Positions 8,321 through 16,796 of a stretch of 39,188 nt of DNA are shown one piece after another. The number at the start of each line of letters is the position of its first letter. Position 1 is the first letter of the stretch. Under the pieces are notes generated by a model, which had not been told where the DNA came from, did no database searches, and was given only the letters and a program-made list of their open reading frames with translations. The stretch comes from a virus, in the IMG/VR virus record IMGVR_UViG_3300023082_000256, positions 1 through 39,188 of that record, one strand, 5' to 3'. The translations under genes and the position numbers were made by a program.

Positions 8321-10031
8321 ATTGCCCCCCTGTTGTGATGAGCCCTGCTGTGGTGCCGGGGAAGTAGTTTTCGCCGGCGCCTTGCGTGTTGATGACGCCA
8401 TTGGCCGAGGCCCGGAATTTGCGGCCCGAGACGATATTGGCGGCACCCGTCATGGAGGCATACGTGAAGTTGATAGAGCCATTGGTGGACACGACGAAGT
8501 CACCGACGGCAAGAACAGCCGGCACAACAAGAGCCGCGTTTGGCCCCGCGCGGATCGTCCCGCCATCGGCAGCAAACATATGCGCGTTGTTGGCGCTGCC
8601 GACATATGACTGCAGACCGTCCACGATCAATGTGCCGCCGTTACCAGCAGACATATGCGAGTTGGTTGCGCTTGTTCCCCACGACATTGCGCCAATGGTG
8701 CAGAGTGCGCCGAGGACGTAGAAGTGAGGCTGCCCCGAGGCGCCGGTCGGCTGGAAACCCTCGATATAATACCCTTCATGGGTGACGGTAATCCCGCGAT
8801 CTCCTGCACCGGCGCTGACGGTAACAGCGGCCGGATTTGCAACATTTCCGCGGATCGACGTAGAGCCAGGACCAAGAAGAGGTGCAGTTCTAAACGCGGG
8901 ATAAGCACCGTTGGCGACCTGAACATCCAGCGCGAACCCGTTTCGATTGATACGGCTGATGGTGTCGATCGCCTTCTGAATCGTTCGGAACGCTCCGGAA
9001 GGGGTGTTGGTCAGGCCGTTATTCCCGTCGGCGCCGTCCGGCCTGACATAATAGATGCCGTTGGTGACAAGGGCGGGTTGCGTGACGCCGGCCCACCAGT
9101 TTGCACCGTCGAATACCATGGGAACGGCACCAATCAACTCGCGCCCACCAAGAGGGGAGCCGAAAAGGTTGACGATCGGGTAACCGTTTAGCGTTGCAGG
9201 GCCTGTGTTTGTCGTTCCAAAATACGCGGCAATCGCCAGGCCGGCAGTCATCGCAAGAGGCGCCGGGGTGAGCGCCACCGTGTAATTGTTGCCGACGCCT
9301 GTGGCGATGGCATAAGTCCACTTCCCGGATTGAGCATCGAGAGCTATCTTTTCGATGTAAACGCCGGATACTTTTTCGAAGATGCGCCCGTCCGGCAAGC
9401 TGATGCCGTGCCCTTCTGCGGCGATCATCATTGCCCAGCCGCCGGTGGTAAACTCCGCAATTTTTCCGGCCTGCCCTGCCCATGCGCCGGTCGCGCCGGT
9501 CGGGATCAGATAGCAGTCGCCAATCGTGGCTGCAGGTGGCGCGGTGGCCGTCATCGAAATGACAGGGATCCATGGCAGGCGCGACAAACGCTGCAACGCA
9601 ACCTTGAGCGAAGGATCGACGACAATCGAGATATTGGCGATGTTCGAAAATGCAATTTCCAGCCGCACGACAGATTCGATCACCTGCCCGCTCGACGGAA
9701 TTGGCTTGTTGATCGGCGGATCGTAATGCGCGATCGCGATCAGGGCGCCGGTATTGTCATGCAGCCCCGCTTCGCGGATCGTGAAAGGACCTTCGTCCGC
9801 CGCTAGAAAGGCATCGAAATAGGCTGCATTCGACGCGCCAACAACCGTTCCCGATCCGATGATCGTCTTGCGGGCGATCTCGTGGTAAAGCGCGGTCTCC
9901 CCGCCCGATGGTACCGTAAGCCCATCACCAATGGAAATATGCGTGATGACGATGGGGGTGCCACTGGCAAGCGCCGCCGCCTCTTTGGCGAGGCCCATAT
10001 TGGTCATTAAAGAAAATGATGTCTGTGCCAT
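8313..10031 (-). CDS. H: Tail fibre (P2 gpH-like) with DUF2793-like and beta-helix modules
   Basis: A 572-residue receptor-binding fibre. Residues 1-160 are the tail-collar / DUF3751-type domain that attaches the fibre to the baseplate (MAQTSFSLMTNMGLAKE, ISIGDG, IREAGLHD, YDPPINKPIP). Residues about 175-250 resemble DUF2793 (TAPPAATIGDCYLIP, GAWAGQAGKIAEF), a domain seen in alphaproteobacterial phages and gene-transfer agents. From about residue 320 a YYVRPDGADGNNGL motif starts a DUF1565 / pectin-lyase-like beta-helix that runs to the C-terminus. The distal part is the likely host-specificity region. It overlaps the assembly gene by 8 nt. Confidence 0.88.
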   Translation of the reverse strand: MAQTSFSLMTNMGLAKEAAALASGTPIVITHISIGDGLTVPSGGETALYHEIARKTIIGSGTVVGASNAAYFDAFLAADEGPFTIREAGLHDNTGALIAIAHYDPPINKPIPSSGQVIESVVRLEIAFSNIANISIVVDPSLKVALQRLSRLPWIPVISMTATAPPAATIGDCYLIPTGATGAWAGQAGKIAEFTTGGWAMMIAAEGHGISLPDGRIFEKVSGVYIEKIALDAQSGKWTYAIATGVGNNYTVALTPAPLAMTAGLAIAAYFGTTNTGPATLNGYPIVNLFGSPLGGRELIGAVPMVFDGANWWAGVTQPALVTNGIYYVRPDGADGNNGLTNTPSGAFRTIQKAIDTISRINRNGFALDVQVANGAYPAFRTAPLLGPGSTSIRGNVANPAAVTVSAGAGDRGITVTHEGYYIEGFQPTGASGQPHFYVLGALCTIGAMSWGTSATNSHMSAGNGGTLIVDGLQSYVGSANNAHMFAADGGTIRAGPNAALVVPAVLAVGDFVVSTNGSINFTYASMTGAANIVSGRKFRASANGVINTQGAGENYFPGTTAGLITTGGQYV

Positions 10032-10034
10032 CGG

Positions 10035-10694
10035 CTATGTCCTTGGGCGAGCAGTTGCAGTGATGAATGACGCCGCAGCCGCACCGACGACGACGGTTGC
10101 ACGCAACACAGGCACCTGAAAAATGAGGGGACGGGCTGTCGCAACAATTGATGAATGAGCGACGGCGCCGATGTAGGTTTGTCCGGCCGCACGCAGGGTC
10201 GCCCGAGCCGTGAAAACGCGGCTTTTAGGCTTGGCAGCATCGACCGACTGGATAGCAAATCCATTGACCTTCTGATCGAAGATTGGCCCACCGTTTTCGT
10301 AGACAAGATCGATGCGGAAAGTGCCGCGGCGTGAACCGTCCTGCCACCACTCGACCACGGATGCCCGAAGATCGAACGCCGCAAGAGCGCGCTCGACAGC
10401 CCCGAGAGTGCCCTTGAAGCGGTGGACCAGTGGAGACGCTGCAATGACGCGGCGTTTTTGCGCTTCCGTCCAGTCGGCTGACCAGACGTCCACCGAAACG
10501 GCCTGCGCCAGAAATGGCAGAAGTTCGACCGGGCACGTCTCTGGATTCCAGATGCTGACGATCACCGTCGGATCGACGAGCGCGATGCGCGCCAGTTCGG
10601 CCGCCAACAGTGCCCGCTCGATTGGTGTGGAATTGCGCGGCAGCAGGGCGACCGCTACGTCAGCAACGGCTTCGATTGCTTCCGCCGGGGTCAT
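10035..10694 (-). CDS. I: Baseplate protein I (P2 gpI-like)
   Basis: A 219-residue protein starting MTPAEAIEAVADVAVALLP. It has the gpI family core: a helical N-terminus with LLPRNSTPIERALL, then IWNPETCPVELLPFLAQAVSVDVW, then QKRRVI and HRFKGTLGAVERAL, followed by a variable C-terminal half. In P2 gpI is a baseplate/tail-tip component. The ATG at 10694 overlaps the J stop as ATGA; an in-frame TTG at 10700 is possible but less likely. GAAGGG lies about 8 nt upstream. The fibre gene starts 3 nt after its stop. Confidence 0.9.
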   Translation of the reverse strand: MTPAEAIEAVADVAVALLPRNSTPIERALLAAELARIALVDPTVIVSIWNPETCPVELLPFLAQAVSVDVWSADWTEAQKRRVIAASPLVHRFKGTLGAVERALAAFDLRASVVEWWQDGSRRGTFRIDLVYENGGPIFDQKVNGFAIQSVDAAKPKSRVFTARATLRAAGQTYIGAVAHSSIVATARPLIFQVPVLRATVVVGAAAASFITATARPRT

Positions 10695-11740
10695 GTCCAA
10701 GACCCTTCGGCCTGAATAGTCGTGACCGTGATCATGCCGACTTGCCCCACACCTTTAGGGCCGGGATTGATGTCTGCGGCCGGCGACGTCACCGTCACCG
10801 TGACATTGTCGTCGATCGCAGCGCGCCCGCCGATCACGTCCTTCTGGACGGAAAGTCCGATACGGCGGCGGGCGGCTGCATAAGCAACCAGCCGCGCCTG
10901 AGCAGCCGTTGCCAGCGCGGTAGCGTCAGCGCCTGGAGCGTAGCGCAGAGTGACGGCGATGTTGTAGGCGGTGACCGTTGCAGGTTCGATCCGAACGTTG
11001 TCGCCGATCGGACGGACGTCTTCGGATGTAACTGCCGTGAAGACGCGGTTCAAAAGGGGCTGGTTGGCCGCGCCGTATGCGATGGTCGGCAATGCGACAA
11101 TCAGGATCTCGGGCGCCAACACCGGGTTGCCGGTAGCTCGACCAGCGAACGGAGTGGCGCGTTTGCCCATTGAGTAGGCGTCGGCATACAGACCTGCCGT
11201 ATAGACCGCAGCGTCCTCTTCCGAATAAACGACGACGTCCGACAGATCGCGAACGCCATCCAACTCGAGAGCGTGAAAGATGTATGCGCCTTCGGGGCCC
11301 GCTGTCGAAAATGCCTCAAAAGCCAGAATGATACGAGCGCGGAAGATGTCGTCAGCCTCGACCCACTGGCCAAGGGTGGCATCCCATTGTGAGTTTGCCG
11401 GCTGGTCGTCTTCGGCATTATCGTAGACCAGCCTCGAGATGCCAGCATACGTGCCGCCGATGTGGTCAAGATCACCGCCAATGGCAGTTGCCAGTGACAG
11501 GCCGCGAATGGCTTCATTGACGCGCTGGCGAAAGAGTACCTCCTGGTATCCGCCACCTTCGGAATAGGCGATCACCATCGGATCAGTCTCGAGTTTTGTG
11601 ACATCGTACGCTATGCCAAACCGGGCAAGTGCTGCGATCAAATATTCGTCGCGGCTGGCCTTGATTGCCTCGAAATCGACCGGCACGACCTGCGGTACAT
11701 CGCCGAGCGCGGCAAGATCGGGCGCAACAAAACGGCTCAT
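10691..11740 (-). CDS. J: Baseplate wedge protein J (P2 gpJ-like)
   Basis: A 349-residue protein of the baseplate J family, which forms the wedge ring of contractile tails. The N-terminal part (MSRFVAPDLAALGDVPQVV and VLFRQRVNEAIRGLSLA) and the central FRARIILAFEAFSTAGPEGAY with the following acidic stretch are characteristic. The C-terminal third shows the conserved PIGDNVRIEPA and the TVTVTSPAADI segment. It is about 45 residues longer than P2 J, mainly in loops. Start and stop both sit in ATGA overlaps with W and I. Confidence 0.93.
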   Translation of the reverse strand: MSRFVAPDLAALGDVPQVVPVDFEAIKASRDEYLIAALARFGIAYDVTKLETDPMVIAYSEGGGYQEVLFRQRVNEAIRGLSLATAIGGDLDHIGGTYAGISRLVYDNAEDDQPANSQWDATLGQWVEADDIFRARIILAFEAFSTAGPEGAYIFHALELDGVRDLSDVVVYSEEDAAVYTAGLYADAYSMGKRATPFAGRATGNPVLAPEILIVALPTIAYGAANQPLLNRVFTAVTSEDVRPIGDNVRIEPATVTAYNIAVTLRYAPGADATALATAAQARLVAYAAARRRIGLSVQKDVIGGRAAIDDNVTVTVTSPAADINPGPKGVGQVGMITVTTIQAEGSWT

Positions 11741-12117
11741 ATCGCCCCCTGGAAAACAACTCTGGTCACAGCATCCTGGGCGATCGAATAATCGCCCAGG
11801 TGGCCACGTGGAAAATAGGTGCCGTGTATTGCAAGCGAGACGCGACCGGAGACCGCAGCCTCGTCAATCCGGCCGGAAGTCATCCGAAATCGAGGCTCCC
11901 ATTTTTCAATGGCGGCAGCCGCAGACGAATAGACTTGCAATATGTTTTTCGGCGTCATCTTTGCGTCGACCAGATCGGGAAGATCCGATCCAAATGTGCG
12001 CCGCATCAAACGCGTGCCGATCGGCGTCGACAGGATTTTCTCGATCGATTGCTGCGTGTGCGCCCAGTCGGTTAGGGACTGGCCGTTCACGCCGCTCAAA
12101 CCTGCGGAATCTGACAT
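11737..12117 (-). CDS. W: Baseplate protein W (GPW/gp25 family)
   Basis: A 126-residue protein of the gp25/gpW baseplate family, related to the lysozyme-like gp25 of T4. Visible traits are IEKILSTPIGTRLMRRTFGSDLPDLVD, which forms the family signature with the RTFGSDL turn, and the later WEPRF segment. It links the baseplate ring to the tail tube. It overlaps J by four bases, so the two are probably translationally coupled. Confidence 0.93.
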   Translation of the reverse strand: MSDSAGLSGVNGQSLTDWAHTQQSIEKILSTPIGTRLMRRTFGSDLPDLVDAKMTPKNILQVYSSAAAAIEKWEPRFRMTSGRIDEAAVSGRVSLAIHGTYFPRGHLGDYSIAQDAVTRVVFQGAI

Positions 12118-12137
12118 GGTCGTTTCTTTCTGTCTGA

Positions 12138-12668
12138 TCAGACAGCGAAGACGCGCGACGAACTTCCAACAGCCACGTCACCCCCACTGTCGAGATCGCC
12201 CTTGCGATGAAGCAGTTGCCCGCCCTCGCCGCCCAGATGAACCTCGCCGTCGAGGACAATTTTTGTGGCTGACAAGCTGATTAGATCATCGCCGAAAAAC
12301 AGCCGGCTATTACCCTTGGTGATCACAGCCTCCGGGCCGTCATGGGGCCTCGGGTTGGCATTGGACGGGGTCGACATATCGATGACTGCATCTGTCATGT
12401 CGCCACTCTCCGACACAACGTCGACCTGCTCGCCCTCGGTGGGAGGGATATGGCTCTTGATCCCGCCAGAGGCGACTTCTTTCCAAGGCAGCCAGGGCGA
12501 CAAATATTCCTTGCCGTCCGGCTTGGAGATCATCACTCGGGCGAGGCCCTTGGCATTGTCGACGGCTTTCACAGTGCCGGTGCGTTTTCGGTTTCTGCCG
12601 CGACGCTCCAGCTCTGCAATCCGGTTGTAGAGATCCGCCATCTGCTCGGGCAGCGTTGACGGGATCAT
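12138..12668 (-). CDS. V: Baseplate spike assembly protein V (P2 gpV-like)
   Basis: A 176-residue protein starting MIPSTLPEQMADLYNRIAE, with the OB-fold segment RTGTVKAVDNAKGLARVMI and the LSPWLPWKEVASGG stretch of the gpV / baseplate assembly V family. The C-terminal portion (repeating short strands such as SLSATKIVLDGEVHLGGEGG) would form the triple-stranded beta-helix spike. This is the membrane-piercing tip. I use the ATG at 12668, which overlaps the preceding stop as ATGA, not the longer upstream extension. Confidence 0.92.
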   Translation of the reverse strand: MIPSTLPEQMADLYNRIAELERRGRNRKRTGTVKAVDNAKGLARVMISKPDGKEYLSPWLPWKEVASGGIKSHIPPTEGEQVDVVSESGDMTDAVIDMSTPSNANPRPHDGPEAVITKGNSRLFFGDDLISLSATKIVLDGEVHLGGEGGQLLHRKGDLDSGGDVAVGSSSRVFAV

Positions 12669-13462
12669 GATGACGGCCCGAACGGCTGGGCATCGATATC
12701 CACTCCGGCGATGTTGGCATCCGTATCGTCGATCGGATTGAGCAGCATCCCGTCCATCTCCGCAACCGTCATGCCATGGCGACGCTGCTCCATCTTCCAA
12801 GAGCGCGGGTCGCCGTCAATCTGCGCAAGCATAACAGCCAACTGCTGCGCCACGACAGGATCGTTGAGCGTGGTGGCTTTCGCCAGGAACTTGCCCATTC
12901 CACTTTCCGGGCGGACCGGCTGACCCCGCACAGGATCGGCCACAAGGTTAACTGTGATCTTCGTCTGATGACCGGCCAGCCGCGTGCCGGCGTCAGCGCC
13001 GCTGGTGCGCAGACGCTCGACCGTGACCATGCTGTTGATGAGGCTGCGAAAGATTTCAGCCCATTCGTTATCCGGGTCGGTGATGACGTCGCCGATCTGG
13101 CGTGAAATGATGTCGAGATAGAACTCAAAAGCGCGGTCGGTCGCGGGGATTGCCAGCCCGATCAGCGTGCTTTCGTCCGTCAACGTGTTAGTTTCGGTCA
13201 TGGCGGCCGTGATACCGGCCTCAAATACGATGTCCGTCGCACCATTGATCAGCATCGCCCGCAAGCTGTTGTCGCTTCCCTTGGTTGATGCTGCATCGGT
13301 GTAAACGGTGATGAATGGTGCATCCTCGTCGGTTTTGAGTGTGCCGTCAGCGTCGACCTGCAGCGATCCTATCTCGCTGTCGAGCACGTTGTCACCCACC
13401 AGCGTCCGCCCCTTGAGGGCTTCGACTGCGGCGATGCGGGCAGCGATTCGAACGAGGCTCAT
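12665..13462 (-). CDS. Virion protein of unknown function between neck and baseplate genes
   Basis: A 265-residue protein in the late operon, starting MSLVRIAARIAAVEALKG. Family is not recognised. Visible features are a short helical N-terminus, then PFITVYTD, which recalls minor tail or tail-terminator proteins, a central charged segment with SLINSMVTVERLR, and a C-terminal acidic tail. By position, between the last head-tail joining protein and spike V, it could be a tail completion or neck component replacing P2 R/S. ATGA overlaps join it to both neighbours, so it is almost certainly expressed with them. Confidence 0.6.
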   Translation of the reverse strand: MSLVRIAARIAAVEALKGRTLVGDNVLDSEIGSLQVDADGTLKTDEDAPFITVYTDAASTKGSDNSLRAMLINGATDIVFEAGITAAMTETNTLTDESTLIGLAIPATDRAFEFYLDIISRQIGDVITDPDNEWAEIFRSLINSMVTVERLRTSGADAGTRLAGHQTKITVNLVADPVRGQPVRPESGMGKFLAKATTLNDPVVAQQLAVMLAQIDGDPRSWKMEQRRHGMTVAEMDGMLLNPIDDTDANIAGVDIDAQPFGPSS

Positions 13463-13842
13463 TTTTCACCAAGCTCCAGAATGAGCCGCGTATGATGGCG
13501 GTCATTGACGAAAAGGACTTCAAAGGCGGGCTCTCCGATACGGGAAACCGCACGTAAAGCATCACCCTTTCTAGGAAGCGGGCCCAAGTAGGTAGTGCGG
13601 TCAATGTGCAGCTCGCCCTTGCCAGCAGAGATCCTTGCCAACCAGGTCTTGTTGGAGCCGCCGTCCATACCTCCACCTTTGGGCGGTCCAGTCCGAAGCA
13701 CCGCTTCAAACTGAACCTGAGGCCGCAGCGGGTCGGTGACGCCGTCCTTCATCGGAGAGAGACGGATGGGCTCGGCAAATTTGAGATCAACCGATGCCAT
13801 CACCCGGTCGCGCAGTTCATGAAAGCGAGCAGCTACTGGCAT
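13459..13842 (-). CDS. Head-tail joining type protein, family uncertain
   Basis: A 127-residue protein starting MPVAARFHELRDRVMASVD, preceded by GGCGGAG. It has an N-terminal helix followed by a mainly beta protein (EPIRLSPMKDG, VQFEAVLRTG, LHIDRTTYLGPLPRKGD, FEVLFVNDRHHTRLILELG). Size, fold pattern and place after the capsid genes match lambda gpFII-like or other head-tail joining proteins, but I cannot name the family with certainty. The upstream codons of the same frame are not used because they overlap the previous gene. Confidence 0.6.
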   Translation of the reverse strand: MPVAARFHELRDRVMASVDLKFAEPIRLSPMKDGVTDPLRPQVQFEAVLRTGPPKGGGMDGGSNKTWLARISAGKGELHIDRTTYLGPLPRKGDALRAVSRIGEPAFEVLFVNDRHHTRLILELGEK

Positions 13843-13855
13843 CGGTGTCTCCGCC

Positions 13856-14128
13856 CTACGTTTCCGACGTTTCCAGAAGCGTTTCTTGCGGGATTTCTTC
13901 CTCGGATACGATAGTATCCTCGGCGCGGGCCGCAGCGATGTCGAGCTTTGTGGCTTCACGCACGGAATTCGAAGCCTTTAGCTCGTTAAATTCTTTCTGC
14001 GTCGCTTCGAAGATCTGGCCTGGCTTGATCACGTTGATCTTGGCTGCCTTGACCACTCGGCCTTGATCATTGCGCTTCCCGGCTTCTTTGCAGATGTGCA
14101 CGGTGTTTAGGGCGACAACTTTTACCAT
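13856..14128 (-). CDS. Small head-module protein (lambda FI position)
   Basis: A 90-residue protein starting MVKVVALNTVHICKEAG. The N-terminal half is beta-rich and basic, with a KPGQIFEATQKEFNELK segment typical of small head-tail connector or ribosomal-like SH3 turn proteins; the C-terminal 30 residues are strongly acidic. I choose the ATG at 14128 because an AGAGGA site lies about 7 nt upstream; the in-frame ATG at 14146 has no such site. Position after the major capsid gene matches lambda FI, but sequence identity to FI is not evident. Confidence 0.6.
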   Translation of the reverse strand: MVKVVALNTVHICKEAGKRNDQGRVVKAAKINVIKPGQIFEATQKEFNELKASNSVREATKLDIAAARAEDTIVSEEEIPQETLLETSET

Positions 14129-14159
14129 TGTACTGTCCTCTGACATTCAAGTGGGGGAA

Positions 14160-14186
14160 GACGTCGGCAGCTCGGCCGCCAACGTC
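14160..14186 (-). terminator. Strong intercistronic hairpin after the major capsid gene
   Basis: On the minus strand a 9-bp stem (GACGTTGGC / GCCGACGTC, one G-U pair) encloses a 9-nt loop, 8 nt after the capsid stop. The following bases are TTCCCCC, too poor in T for a good intrinsic terminator. It may be a weak attenuator or a 3' stabiliser of the capsid mRNA, either of which would raise capsid protein relative to the neck proteins. Confidence 0.5.
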
Positions 14187-14194
14187 AGGATTGC

Positions 14195-15253
14195 TTAAAG
14201 CAGCACAGTTGCCTTCAGCGTTGCATTGGGATTGACCGGGACCATCAACGGAGCTGACTGCGTGACGATCTGTTCGATCGCGACGTCTCCGCTGACGATA
14301 TAGTTTCGCGGAAAGATCGGAATGGCTTGGAACTGCGCGTTGACGTCCTGAATGGCGCCAAAGCAGCGGTAGCCCTCAACGTTCGGACCCGACAGAACTA
14401 TGTCCTTCGACGACATGAACGGCGTTACTGTGCCGCCAGCCGTGTAGTAGTCGTTGTAGACATAGACATCCAAGTTGGCACCGAGTCGGCCGACGAAGGT
14501 GGCTTCATCCGTTCCGATGATATCGCGACGCAGGTCCGTAGTGCTGCCACGGACGTCGGAACGCAGAAGACCATAGAGATCGCCGCCCTCCTGCATTTCG
14601 AATTCCATGGCGCCCCACACATCCACCCCGACTGTGAGCCGGTTCGGGCGCCCACCGAACTCAGCGAGGTGCATCATATTGGACCAGGCCGACAGGTTGC
14701 CCTTGATGGAAACACCGGCATCACCCCAACGTGCGCCGGTACCAAGCACGATCGTGTGGCCAGCAGCACGGCCAAAATCGATCAGCTTGGAGGGATAGTC
14801 GTCACCATCGATCGTGACTTTACCGTCGATTGCCGCCTTTGCAGCGAGCCATTCCCAGCGGCGCTCGATAGCTGTGCGATGATACGCGAGAATATCGGTC
14901 TTGATCGCGTCATAACGCGCCTGCGGGGAGGATGCTTCCGGACCCAACAGGGTTCCCGGTCGGCGCTTCAAGACGCGAGATGGGGTCACGGGGTCGGAGG
15001 GCTTGATGTAAGCCGGTTTGAAACGCGCAACCCGACCACCTTCTTCATAGATCGGCCGACCTTGCGCCAACGGCGCGACGAAAGGTGCAAGCTTGCGACC
15101 AACGCTCGGGATCTTTTCGAAGTCGATGTATTCGTCAGTGGACGAAATTTCGTTGGGGAAAAGCAAGTCCAGCCAGTATGTGCTGCCGGTTTCCGTTTCG
15201 CGATAGACATCGACGAGTGTGTGGGTGTCCCACAGTTCATAACGCTCGAACAT
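14195..15253 (-). CDS. Major capsid protein (lambda gpE family)
   Basis: A 352-residue protein starting MFERYELWDTHTLVDVYR. It fits the lambda gpE major capsid family (HK97 fold), with the N-arm motif FP-x-E (LLFPNEISSTDEYIDFEKI), the RRWEWLAAKAAIDGKV helix, and the C-terminal segment with NP. The lambda E length of 341 residues is close. It sits directly after the decoration gene, as in lambda D-E. Both the order and the length make this a confident call. Confidence 0.95.
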   Translation of the reverse strand: MFERYELWDTHTLVDVYRETETGSTYWLDLLFPNEISSTDEYIDFEKIPSVGRKLAPFVAPLAQGRPIYEEGGRVARFKPAYIKPSDPVTPSRVLKRRPGTLLGPEASSPQARYDAIKTDILAYHRTAIERRWEWLAAKAAIDGKVTIDGDDYPSKLIDFGRAAGHTIVLGTGARWGDAGVSIKGNLSAWSNMMHLAEFGGRPNRLTVGVDVWGAMEFEMQEGGDLYGLLRSDVRGSTTDLRRDIIGTDEATFVGRLGANLDVYVYNDYYTAGGTVTPFMSSKDIVLSGPNVEGYRCFGAIQDVNAQFQAIPIFPRNYIVSGDVAIEQIVTQSAPLMVPVNPNATLKATVLL

Positions 15254-15277
15254 TTGGATCTTCCTTTTGGCCAGACG

Positions 15278-15679
15278 TCAGAGACGTTCGCGGACGATGA
15301 TGTTGGTGGGGGTCGGCGAGCCACGGAAGGCCGCAACCCTCTTTGCGGACGTATCGTAATCGGCGTGCCAGTTCAGAGCGGCCGGATTAAAATTTCCAGC
15401 CCGGAAAATGGCAATCCGGTCCGTCACGCCAGCACCCGTCACAACCGGCGCAGTGGTTACGCCGATCGGCACCACGGCGGTTGCACTGGTTTTGGCGAGG
15501 ACCAGGAGCCCGGCCGCGAGACCTACGACCGAAAACGCGGGAAGAGTGGTGTTTTCGCCGACTGGGAAGTCTTCGGTGACAGGATGAGGGATGGCCGAAT
15601 TGAACAATTCGGTTGATGCAAAGCCGTCGCTGATCTCAAAACCAGCAATACCAGCCTCGCCATAAGGGATATTATTCAT
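15278..15679 (-). CDS. Capsid decoration protein (lambda gpD family)
   Basis: A 133-residue protein of the head decoration (HDPD) family. It has a flexible N-terminus, the PVTEDFPVGENTTLPAFSV stretch and the C-terminal beta segment with AALNWHADYD. Lambda gpD (110 residues) binds as trimers on the capsid and stabilises it after expansion. Position between protease/scaffold and capsid gene is exactly that of lambda D. Confidence 0.9.
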   Translation of the reverse strand: MNNIPYGEAGIAGFEISDGFASTELFNSAIPHPVTEDFPVGENTTLPAFSVVGLAAGLLVLAKTSATAVVPIGVTTAPVVTGAGVTDRIAIFRAGNFNPAALNWHADYDTSAKRVAAFRGSPTPTNIIVRERL

Positions 15680-15706
15680 TACCTTTTTCCTTTGGACTGG
15701 GAGTTG

Positions 15707-16105
15707 TTAGGCTCGCTTGGTGGTGCCTGTGACGGCGCGATAGTTTGCAAGTATCGCACTTGCCTTGCTTGGCTTGTCGTCCCCGCCGGACGTGTTGAGG
15801 CCCGAGCCGTTCAGGCGTCGACGCTCCAGCTCTGCAACTTCGTCCGGCGCATTGCCGGCGGCGGCTTTAGGCAATGTCAGAAGGATGGTCTTCGCGGCGT
15901 CGGGCGTCATACCGGCGGTGCCAGCAAGCGCAGTCGCTAGCGTTTCCCGTCCGGCAACCTCTGGCAATGCCATGATGGCATCCTTGCGATCGCGTTCGTC
16001 CTTTTCCGCCTGAAGGGCGGCAAGGGCGTCCGCGTTGGTCTTTGAGGCCGACTGCAAAGCGGCCAGCTCGTTAGCGAGCTGATCCGCACGTTCTTTATCA
16101 GTCAT
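15707..16105 (-). CDS. Nested capsid scaffold protein from an internal start (lambda Nu3-like)
   Basis: Inside the protease gene an in-frame ATG at 16105 has AGGAGA five nt upstream, one of the best ribosome sites of the late operon. It would give a 132-residue protein (MTDKERADQLANELAALQ) consisting of the heptad-rich, Ala/Glu/Lys-rich C-terminal domain only. In lambda, gene Nu3 starts in the same way inside gene C and supplies the scaffold. The domain is separated from the protease by a Pro/Ala/Ser linker. The protein is inferred from the site and the precedent. Confidence 0.65.
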   Translation of the reverse strand: MTDKERADQLANELAALQSASKTNADALAALQAEKDERDRKDAIMALPEVAGRETLATALAGTAGMTPDAAKTILLTLPKAAAGNAPDEVAELERRRLNGSGLNTSGGDDKPSKASAILANYRAVTGTTKRA

Positions 16106-16786
16106 AGGATTCTCCTGTGTTTGACTGGGTGGAGCGGCGGAGACCGCCGGTTTGGTTGCACGAGGTTTCCATCCGCGTGCCGTCGCGATCGAAGCGATGC
16201 GCTCTGGCACGTGCTTGTAAGTTTCGATGGCAAATGTGATGGGCTCGATATCGGCCGTTGCATCCGCGACGCCGATACGGTCTGCGAATCCTTCAGAGAC
16301 GGCTTCTTGCCCCGTCAACCACCGCTCTGTTTTCATGACCGTGCGCATCTCTTCGACCGATTTCCCGGTCTTCTTTGCGTAGATCTCGGCAGCAGCATCT
16401 CCGATTGCGTTTAGCTGATTGATTTTTTTGACGTGTTCAGCCACGTCTCCGAACGTGATGCCCGCAGGGTCGTGAATCATCATCGTCGCACCCAGGCTCA
16501 TGGTGACGGTCTTGCCTGCCATTGCCAGCAGACTGGCGGCGCTAGCTGCCCAGCCCTCGACGACAACGTCAACACGACCGCCGTGATTAGCGAGGGCCGA
16601 GTGAATAGCAGCCCCTTCGGAGGCAGCTCCCCCCCCACTGTTGACGCGTACAATGACGTCAGCGTTTCGGCCCACGGCAAGGAGAGCCATAAAGACGTCG
16701 GCCGAAGAAAAACCGTCCTCTTCCCAATAGTAGCCGCCGACCGTGCCTGTCAGCACGATCTCGTTTCCGTTCACAATGCATGCCAT
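15707..16786 (-). CDS. Prohead protease (ClpP/S14-type, lambda gpC-like) with scaffold domain
   Basis: A 359-residue protein. Residues 1-180 are a ClpP-fold serine protease: the oxyanion Gly-rich segment SGGGAASEGAA, nucleophile Ser82 in GWAASAAS, His105 in MMIHDP, and an acidic residue about Glu154 in the TERWLTGQEA segment, where ClpP has Asp. Residues 228-359 are the scaffold domain, also made separately from the internal start at 16105. It processes the scaffold during head maturation. The start at 16786 (MACIVNGNEIVLTG) is chosen for the conserved N-terminal strand; upstream codons look non-coding. Confidence 0.92.
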   Translation of the reverse strand: MACIVNGNEIVLTGTVGGYYWEEDGFSSADVFMALLAVGRNADVIVRVNSGGGAASEGAAIHSALANHGGRVDVVVEGWAASAASLLAMAGKTVTMSLGATMMIHDPAGITFGDVAEHVKKINQLNAIGDAAAEIYAKKTGKSVEEMRTVMKTERWLTGQEAVSEGFADRIGVADATADIEPITFAIETYKHVPERIASIATARGWKPRATKPAVSAAPPSQTQENPMTDKERADQLANELAALQSASKTNADALAALQAEKDERDRKDAIMALPEVAGRETLATALAGTAGMTPDAAKTILLTLPKAAAGNAPDEVAELERRRLNGSGLNTSGGDDKPSKASAILANYRAVTGTTKRA

Positions 16787-16796
16787 TTCATTATCC

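Noticed and set aside
14327-15616. Plus-strand frame opposite the major capsid and decoration genes
   Set aside because: The minus-strand products are unmistakable capsid proteins, and GC-rich sequence leaves antisense frames open by chance.
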